A stretch of DNA of 64,000 nucleotides from Lacticaseibacillus daqingensis (GTDB taxonomy: Bacteria > Bacillota > Bacilli > Lactobacillales > Lactobacillaceae): positions 124,001-188,000 of the forward strand of contig NZ_RHOH01000005.1 of the NCBI RefSeq assembly GCF_003946115.1, given 5' to 3'. Under the pieces are notes generated by a model. It made no database searches and had not been told where the DNA came from. It saw only the letters and a program-made list of their open reading frames with translations. The position numbers were made by a program, and so were the translations under genes. The number at the start of each line of letters is the position of its first letter. Position 1 is the stretch's first letter. Positions 59,368-64,000 of this stretch are shown piece after piece.

Positions 59368-59396
59368 ATCGTACCAGAAGTTCTGCCGGGTTTCAA
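59368..59396 (-). promoter_or_regulatory. promoter of the csc/WxL cluster
   Basis: On the - strand: TTGAAA (59396-59391) - 17 bases - TACGAT (59373-59368). An AT-rich tract (59400-59440) just upstream could act as an UP element. The 386-base stretch 59348-59733 otherwise holds structured element B. Confidence 0.65.
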
Positions 59397-59487
59397 TGGA
59401 ATAACTTATAATTACTATAGAAATTAATAGAGATGAAAATACTGATGCGATGCGCCCTGGCTAACCGTTGGCACGCGTGGGGTTGCA

Positions 59488-59665
59488 CAAAACAGGCTGG
59501 AACAAAAAGCGGTTTTAGCCCAGAGAATAAGAGGAAGCCACTGACAAACCCGCACTTAGGTTTGACAGTGGCTTCCTCTTATTCGGCCAGGGCGGTGCTT
59601 TTTGTTCGTACTATTCTGGAATAGTTGTGGCGCATTCTTGGGCCGTTAATTATGTCTCGGCTCCT
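59488..59665 (-). repeat. dispersed structured element, copy B
   Basis: Read on the - strand, this ~178-base segment shares with copy A the block GAGACATAATTAACGGCC (and the following CAAGAATG), the ACTATTCCAG...AGTACGA..ACAAAAAGC block, the loop AAACCTAAGT-CGGGTTT, and the distal CTCTGGGCTAAAACCGC. The long hairpin has an 18-bp stem of entirely different middle sequence (AATAAGAGGAAGCCACTG and complement), then one mismatch and 6 bp. The small hairpin ACTATT-CCAG-AATAGT is perfect here. It lies downstream of the small membrane gene (59734-59931) in the same orientation, as copy A lies downstream of crcB. Confidence 0.8.
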
Positions 59666-59733
59666 ACAAAGGTCAAACGCGCAGCCTAACTCGAGGTGCT
59701 TTGGATGGGTTGCGCGGCCCTGAACCGCGTCGA

Positions 59734-59931
59734 TTAGTGCTGCCGGTGCCTCAGCCACGCGATGCGGCCGGCCCACCCGGCCGCGATGGCAATGAGCGCA
59801 TAGCCTAACGGAATGGTGAAGAAGAAAGGTTCGTGCAACGTGCCGTCAGCGGCCATGGTGCTGAACTGCGCGCCGATCAGCGGCAGCGCAATGGCCAAGC
59901 CGACCAGCGCGAGGGGATAACGGTACTTCAT
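59734..59931 (-). CDS. small membrane protein (65 aa), unknown function
   Basis: Two TMs (YPLALVGLAIALPLIGAQF and FFTIPLGYALIAIAAGWAGRIAWL) separated by a short acidic loop. GAGGAGG lies 7 bases before the ATG at 59931, strongly supporting translation. No family recognised. Element B starts ~70 bases after its stop and may form its 3' untranslated region. Confidence 0.7.
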   Translation of the reverse strand: MKYRYPLALVGLAIALPLIGAQFSTMAADGTLHEPFFFTIPLGYALIAIAAGWAGRIAWLRHRQH

Positions 59932-60089
59932 GGTGGCACCTCCTCTTTGCGATGAGTATAGCAGGCCTTTCAACCCGGCTGGGTCAAGATTTGGTTAAGC
60001 TTCGCGAACGGCCGTGGCGGCTGGGGTGACCGATCGGACAGCCCCTAGTTGCGCGTAAACGGCTGCCCAGGCTGCTACCCCCACGTAGG

Positions 60090-60476
60090 TCATGGGTTAA
60101 GCTTGGCCGGCAAAATGTGCGCGTGCCGCAGGTCCCCGATGGCGAGCCACTGGTCGTCCAGCATGACGCCATCCCCATCGGTGTAGCCGCGGACCTGGCC
60201 GCTCAGTGGCGGCGCCAGGGTCAGGTCTGGCGTCAGGGTGCGGCGTTGCACTTGCACCGGCGCACCGCTTGCCAACGCCTGGGCCAAGGTCGCCCGCACC
60301 ACCGCCTCGGACTGCTCAGGGAGCTGCTGGGCGGCCTGGTGGGCGGCAAGCGCCTCACGCTTGAGTGCGGCGGTGTGGTCGGATAGGTAAAACCCCTGCC
60401 ACTTCACCATGCCCCGGTCGCGGTACTCGTGGGCGAAGAATTGCTCGGTGCGGCGTAAAAACGCGGCGTGATCCAT
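60090..60476 (-). CDS. YolD-like protein, SOS-regulated
   Basis: A 128-residue cytosolic protein. EYRDRGMVKWQGFYLSDHTAALKREA (res ~17-45) matches the YolD family core (RGxIKWxxxxLxEHxxxL). The rest is a helical linker and a small beta domain ending LDDQWLAIGDLRHAHILP. YolD proteins usually sit beside Y-family polymerase genes (UvrX/DinB) and are linked to UV-damage tolerance. GAGGAGG lies 7 bases before the ATG. A perfect Gram-positive LexA box lies in its promoter. No polymerase gene adjoins it here. The 160-base stretch between its stop and the small membrane gene shows nothing clear. Confidence 0.78.
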   Translation of the reverse strand: MDHAAFLRRTEQFFAHEYRDRGMVKWQGFYLSDHTAALKREALAAHQAAQQLPEQSEAVVRATLAQALASGAPVQVQRRTLTPDLTLAPPLSGQVRGYTDGDGVMLDDQWLAIGDLRHAHILPAKLNP

Positions 60477-60496
60477 GCCATCACCTCCTCTTCTTG

Positions 60497-60525
60497 AGGA
60501 TACAAACATACGTTCGATTCGTCAA
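60497..60525 (-). promoter_or_regulatory. LexA-controlled promoter (SOS box)
   Basis: On the - strand: TTGACG (60525-60520) - 17 bases - TATCCT (60502-60497). The spacer contains CGAACGTATGTTTG (60516-60503), an exact match to the Gram-positive SOS consensus CGAACRNRYGTTYG. Confidence 0.9.
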
Positions 60526-60536
60526 GCGAACGCGCG

Positions 60537-60570
60537 TAAAAACGCCCCGCGGCAACAAATCCGCGGGGCG
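60537..60570 (-). terminator. terminator of the esterase gene
   Basis: Perfect 10-bp stem CGCCCCGCGG / CCGCGGGGCG (60543-60552, 60561-60570) with a U-run on the - strand (A-rich 60537-60542). Confidence 0.85.
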
Positions 60571-60574
60571 CACG

Positions 60575-61354
60575 TTAATCTTGTTCGGTGAGGTGAAAGT
60601 CGAAGAACTGGCGCGTGCCCGGCAACGCAAAGTCGGTGTAGTCGCGGGCGTGCCCGGTGCCGGGCACGACATGCACCGCGATGTCGCGCTTGAACGCGGC
60701 CGCCTGTTCGAGAAAGCGAAAGACGCCAGGCAGTGGGGCCAGCTCGTCGGTGGCGTTGTACATCAGGGTCGGGCCCAGGGTTTCGGTCAGGTGGTTCATC
60801 GGGTTGACCGCGGTCAGTTTTTGCGGTGACAGGTCGCCGAGGTAGGTTTGCACGAAGTACTTATAAAACGCGTCGTGGATCGCGTGGGGCTCGGTCAGAC
60901 CCAGGCTTTGGCGGGCGTCCAGCGCCGCCTTGACGGTTTGGTGCTTTTGGACCCAGTTGGCAAAATCAACGATCGCCGACCAAGTCACCACCGGCCGGCC
61001 GCTGGCGATGCTTTCGGTGAGCGCCATCGTGCCTCCGACGCTGGCGCCGAGCAGGCCCAGCCGTTCGCGGTTGAAGGTGTAGGCACTGGCCGTGAACCAG
61101 GTGAGAAAGGCGCTGAGGTCTTCCTGCGCGGCCGGGAAGCGGTCAGCCGGGGCGAGGCGGTAGTTGGGAATGGCCGTGGCGTAACCGGCGTTGGCAAAGT
61201 ACGCGCCGATGTCCGCCGCCTTGGCCTTGTCCCCGCGAAACCAACCGCCACCGTGCACAAACACGAGCGCCGCCCCGTTCGGCTGCGCCGGCAGATAAAT
61301 GTCCGCTCGCTGCAGCGGATCGTGCCCATATGCTTGATCGATATCCTGGGTCAT
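60575..61354 (-). CDS. alpha/beta hydrolase (esterase/lipase family)
   Basis: A 259-residue cytosolic hydrolase. The oxyanion-hole motif is HGGGW (res 34-38), the nucleophile elbow GASVGG has Ser105, the catalytic Asp is in YNATDELAPLPG and the His in VPGTGHARDY. The HGGGW type belongs to the hormone-sensitive-lipase/carboxylesterase branch found in many lactobacilli, which cleave short-chain or feruloyl-type esters. The ATG at 61354 follows GGAGG by about 6 bases. Monocistronic. The substrate is unknown. Confidence 0.88.
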   Translation of the reverse strand: MTQDIDQAYGHDPLQRADIYLPAQPNGAALVFVHGGGWFRGDKAKAADIGAYFANAGYATAIPNYRLAPADRFPAAQEDLSAFLTWFTASAYTFNRERLGLLGASVGGTMALTESIASGRPVVTWSAIVDFANWVQKHQTVKAALDARQSLGLTEPHAIHDAFYKYFVQTYLGDLSPQKLTAVNPMNHLTETLGPTLMYNATDELAPLPGVFRFLEQAAAFKRDIAVHVVPGTGHARDYTDFALPGTRQFFDFHLTEQD

Positions 61355-61417
61355 GTGACACCTCCATAAAGTCTTCGACTCTACCATAGTCCTAATGGAA
61401 GCGATTTTGCAAGTCGC

Positions 61418-63889
61418 TCAGCCAAGCGTCACGGCGATGGTGGCGCGAATCGACTGCGGCCCCAGGTCAATTCGCAGACCCGGTGCTTGGCGGTGCAGCG
61501 GATCGGCCAGCCGCGGGCCCACGGTCACGCTGGGGGTCGCGGGTTGCCCGTCAACGGTGACCGTGACGGGTTCGCTGGCCCCAACGATAAACAGTTGCAT
61601 TGGCACCGTTTCGGTCTGACCCGCAAAGTGGCCGGTGGTGGCGGCAAGGGTGAGCGTGCGCGGCTGGGTGGTCAGCTGTGTCAACGCCTGTTCGCCGCGC
61701 TGGTACGCGAGCGTTTCGCCGTCGTCTTGCACCAGCGTCAGGCTGGCGTGGCCACCGGGCACCCACTCGAACCACCGGGTCTGCGTTGCGGCGGCCGGGT
61801 TTTGGTGCGCCGGCGTCAGCGGCAAAATCGCCCCGGCGCGCAGGAACAGGGGCAGTTGCGCCAGCGGGGTGGCGACATCGGTCAGCGTTTGGCGCCCGGT
61901 GTAGCGCGTGTTGGTCCAGGCATCGACCCACTCCCCGGCCGGTAGGTACACATGATCCCGTTTGCCAGCGCCGGTTTCAGTCAGGCCGTAAGCGCTGGTG
62001 AGCGGCGCGACCAACAGGGTGTCGCCGAGCAGGAACTGATCCTCCAGCGCCGGGCTTGTGGTGTAGGCGTCCGCATTGGCCCAGAAGGTGGGCCGCATGA
62101 TCGGGGCGCCGGTGGTGCGGGCGGTGTGCGCCAGGCTGTACAGCAAGGGGATGAGCATCGTGTGGTAGCGCAAAAAGGCGCGGTCGATCGCGGCAAACGG
62201 CACCGGCAGTTGCATCCCCATCAGCCGCGGGGCGCTGCCCCAGCCATCCATGGCAAAAAAGTGGGGCGTGAACGCTTTCCACTGCAGGTCGCGGGTCTGG
62301 ATCACCGGGTCGTTGCCGGCGTAGATGCCGTCTACGTCACTGGCGATGTTGGCCTGACCGCTCAGCCCGGCGGCCAAGTAGCTGGCGATGTGCGTCCGGA
62401 GGTTGCCCCAGTCCCCGCCGGCCTGGTCGCCGGTCCACACGGTGGCGGTGCGCTGCGTGCCGGCCCAGCCGTCCAGCGTCACGATCATGGGCCGCAGATC
62501 GCGGCGGGTGAACTCGGCGGCCGCTTTGGTGGTGGCGTTCAGGCCGAAGGTGTAGCCCTCACCGACCCACGCGACGTCGGTTTTGATCGCGCGCACGCCG
62601 GCTGTTACCTCGCGCGCAAAGTCGCGCTCGCCTTTTTGCGGGGCGGCGGGATCCTTGGGCGCAAGCGCCGCCTGAGTCCACAGCCCGGTGGTGACGCCGC
62701 GCGCCTTGGCCCAGTCCGCGAAAGTCTGGAGGTTTTCAAGGTCGCCGGCCAGGCTATCAGTCTGACCGTAGCCGGCGCCGTAGCCGTCATTAGGCAAAAA
62801 CCAGCCGAGCGGCACGCCGTTTTCGGCGTAGCGGGTCACCACGGCGCGGGCGGAGAACTGCGGGTCGTGCTCGCCGTTGAGCGTCTCGCGGATCGCGGTG
62901 CGCGGCTGACCCGCCGCAGTGGGGTCAGTGAAGGTGACGCGGCCGTCGCCGTAGACGTTGGGCACCAGGGTCATACCCGCCACCGTGATGGCGCCGGGGC
63001 GAAAGCCGGTGTTGAAGGTCTCCTTGCGAATTGGCTGGTACGCCTTGTACCACTGCCCGTCCGCAAACTGGCTGGCGCCGGCAGAGTCGGGCGTGACGGC
63101 CACCCAGTAGTCGCGGTTGTAGGCGTTGAAGTGGGCGGGGTAAAACGCAAAGCGTGGGTTGAGGTTGGGCAGGCCGGTGAGCTCGTGGTAGCCGTGGATC
63201 AGCGCCTGCGGGGTCGACCCGAGGATCAGGTAGGCGTCAAACACGGGATCGTCGTGGCGCAGGTAAACGCCGGCGTGCGGATCCCCGAAGTCGTACTCGC
63301 CCGGGGTGAACGTGTGGGCCAAGAAGCCGTAGCCGCTGGTGCTCCAGTAGAAGGGCGCGGGGCTTGAGACGCTGCCGCGGGTCCAGCGATTCTCGTTTTT
63401 GATCGCCACCAAAAGGCCGTTAAGCGCCACGTGCCCGTTTTGCACGCCGCCGCCAAAGTACGCCGCCTGTGGGTCGCTGACCAGCCGCGCCGTCCAGCCG
63501 GTGGCGGTCAGCTGCGGCAGGCGCAGCGTGGCCACCGGCGCACCGTTTTGGGTGATGGTGAGCCGCCCGGCCGCCAGTTGGAGGGTGTGCGCGCCTAGTT
63601 GGAGGGTGCCGTCCTGCAGGGTCAGCGGCTGGGTGGCTGTGGCCGTGACCAGCGGCGCCTCAAAGTGCTGACCGGCCCCGCCGGTGGCAATGGTCTCATC
63701 CGCGTGCTTTTCCACGGTTGGGGCCGCGGGCACGCTGGGGGTTGCGGGCCAGTCCGGTTGTGCGGTGACCGTCAGGCGCACCAAGTGGTCGTTGACCGCT
63801 TGCAGGCGCGCGTGCCAGTCGTGGTAGTCAAAATAAATCGTGCCTGCGTGTTCGTGTAGATGGGATAACTGGTTAGGATCAGGGGCCAT
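61418..63889 (-). CDS. GH31 family alpha-glucosidase-like enzyme
   Basis: An 823-residue cytosolic glycoside hydrolase (no signal peptide) with GH31 order: an N-terminal beta-sandwich (res ~1-220), a TIM barrel from ~230 and C-terminal beta domains. The nucleophile is Asp438 in AIKTDVAWVGEGYTFG, and the acid/base is Asp488 in WTGDQAGGDWGNLR. APIMRPTFW and FLLGDTLLVAPLTSAYG are typical GH31 late motifs. The long C-terminal part ends in a beta domain that may bind carbohydrate. It probably cleaves alpha-linked glucosides, although some GH31 subgroups act on other alpha-glycosides. Starts at ATG 63889 after an AAGGCGG site. Confidence 0.88.
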   Translation of the reverse strand: MAPDPNQLSHLHEHAGTIYFDYHDWHARLQAVNDHLVRLTVTAQPDWPATPSVPAAPTVEKHADETIATGGAGQHFEAPLVTATATQPLTLQDGTLQLGAHTLQLAAGRLTITQNGAPVATLRLPQLTATGWTARLVSDPQAAYFGGGVQNGHVALNGLLVAIKNENRWTRGSVSSPAPFYWSTSGYGFLAHTFTPGEYDFGDPHAGVYLRHDDPVFDAYLILGSTPQALIHGYHELTGLPNLNPRFAFYPAHFNAYNRDYWVAVTPDSAGASQFADGQWYKAYQPIRKETFNTGFRPGAITVAGMTLVPNVYGDGRVTFTDPTAAGQPRTAIRETLNGEHDPQFSARAVVTRYAENGVPLGWFLPNDGYGAGYGQTDSLAGDLENLQTFADWAKARGVTTGLWTQAALAPKDPAAPQKGERDFAREVTAGVRAIKTDVAWVGEGYTFGLNATTKAAAEFTRRDLRPMIVTLDGWAGTQRTATVWTGDQAGGDWGNLRTHIASYLAAGLSGQANIASDVDGIYAGNDPVIQTRDLQWKAFTPHFFAMDGWGSAPRLMGMQLPVPFAAIDRAFLRYHTMLIPLLYSLAHTARTTGAPIMRPTFWANADAYTTSPALEDQFLLGDTLLVAPLTSAYGLTETGAGKRDHVYLPAGEWVDAWTNTRYTGRQTLTDVATPLAQLPLFLRAGAILPLTPAHQNPAAATQTRWFEWVPGGHASLTLVQDDGETLAYQRGEQALTQLTTQPRTLTLAATTGHFAGQTETVPMQLFIVGASEPVTVTVDGQPATPSVTVGPRLADPLHRQAPGLRIDLGPQSIRATIAVTLG

Positions 63890-63947
63890 GAGGACACCGC
63901 CTTAAGGATTTTTCTTTAGTCTACCGCAAGGCCGTCGCGATTTCCGG

Positions 63948-63953
63948 TATAAT
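63948..63953 (+). promoter_or_regulatory. -10 element of the last, partial gene
   Basis: A perfect TATAAT 28 bases before the ATG at 63981. A -35 element is not clear. Confidence 0.45.
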
Positions 63954-63980
63954 AAAAAGAAAACTTCAAAGGCGGAGACT

Positions 63981-64000
63981 ATGCGATACACATTCAGTTT
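63981..64000 (+). CDS. start of a gene running out of the window
   Basis: ATGCGATACACATTCAGTTT (MRYTFS...) follows GGCGGAG at good spacing and a TATAAT element. Only six codons are visible, so no function can be given. Confidence 0.5.

Noticed and set aside
61952-63367. Long open frame (471 codons) antisense to the GH31 gene
   Set aside because: GC-rich coding DNA often leaves the complementary strand open. The translation is Gly/Arg/Val-rich with no motif or ribosome binding site, while the opposite strand has clear GH31 catalytic motifs.

Overview
The window is a GC-rich chromosomal segment of a Firmicute, most likely a lactobacillus (a high-GC member of Lactobacillaceae, Lacticaseibacillus-like). 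The reasons are strong AGGAGG-type ribosome binding sites, TTGACA/TATAAT-like promoters with 17-base spacing, Rho-independent terminators between most units, a galR-galK-galE-galT operon with the Firmicute type-2 GalT, a complete csc (WxL) cell-surface cluster with an LPXTG protein, a YhgE/Pip protein and a Gram-positive SOS box. I see no rRNA, tRNA, CRISPR array, prophage, transposase or origin.

Layout. 1-6.3 kb: end of a YoaK-like membrane protein, msrA, two GNAT acetyltransferases, a tyrosine phosphatase, an MFS exporter, and a divergent YczE-like membrane protein / Crp-Fnr regulator pair. 6.4-12.3 kb: two export and envelope units, an ABC exporter with a TetR repressor and an obvious operator, and a YhgE/Pip protein with a MarR regulator. 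12.5-16.4 kb: AraC regulator, acetyltransferase plus HAD phosphatase, and an MntH transporter behind nested palindromes. 16.6-20.2 kb: phosphonate importer cluster 1 (phnD, then phnC-phnE-phnE). 20.6-25.5 kb: NADH oxidase, a lipoprotein, a polysaccharide deacetylase, a HAD phosphatase, and a fluoride riboswitch controlling a crcB pair. 25.7-31.0 kb: phosphonate cluster 2 (phnD-phnC-phnE-phnE-phnX-phnW), which adds 2-aminoethylphosphonate catabolism. 31.3-34.0 kb: split ThrE-type exporter, DMT permease, YxeA-like protein. 34.4-41.3 kb: gal operon, divergent from an unassigned 673-residue TIM-barrel hydrolase-like gene. 41.4-55.7 kb: small membrane proteins, a DUF1643-like protein, lipoproteins, a PfkB kinase, a ribbon-helix-helix regulator, a TetR-ABC exporter operon, a frameshifted ClC channel, a TDT-family transporter, a PadR/HAAS pair and a 14-TM MFS exporter. 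55.8-59.4 kb: csc/WxL cluster. 59.7-64.0 kb: a small membrane protein, an SOS-controlled YolD-like protein, an esterase, a GH31 alpha-glucosidase and the start of one more gene.

How the genes work together. The two phn clusters form an aminoethylphosphonate salvage route: import by PhnDCEE, transamination by PhnW, C-P cleavage by PhnX. Cluster 2 has a PHO-box-like array upstream. The gal operon runs the Leloir pathway under its own LacI-type regulator. Several units are textbook regulator-target pairs (TetR/ABC twice, MarR/YhgE, PadR/HAAS).

The most unusual item is a dispersed structured element, about 180 bp, present once after crcB (25508-25687, + strand) and once on the - strand at 59488-59665. 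Long blocks are identical between the copies, but the middle of a long hairpin has a completely different sequence in each while staying almost perfectly paired. I do not recognise it as a named family.
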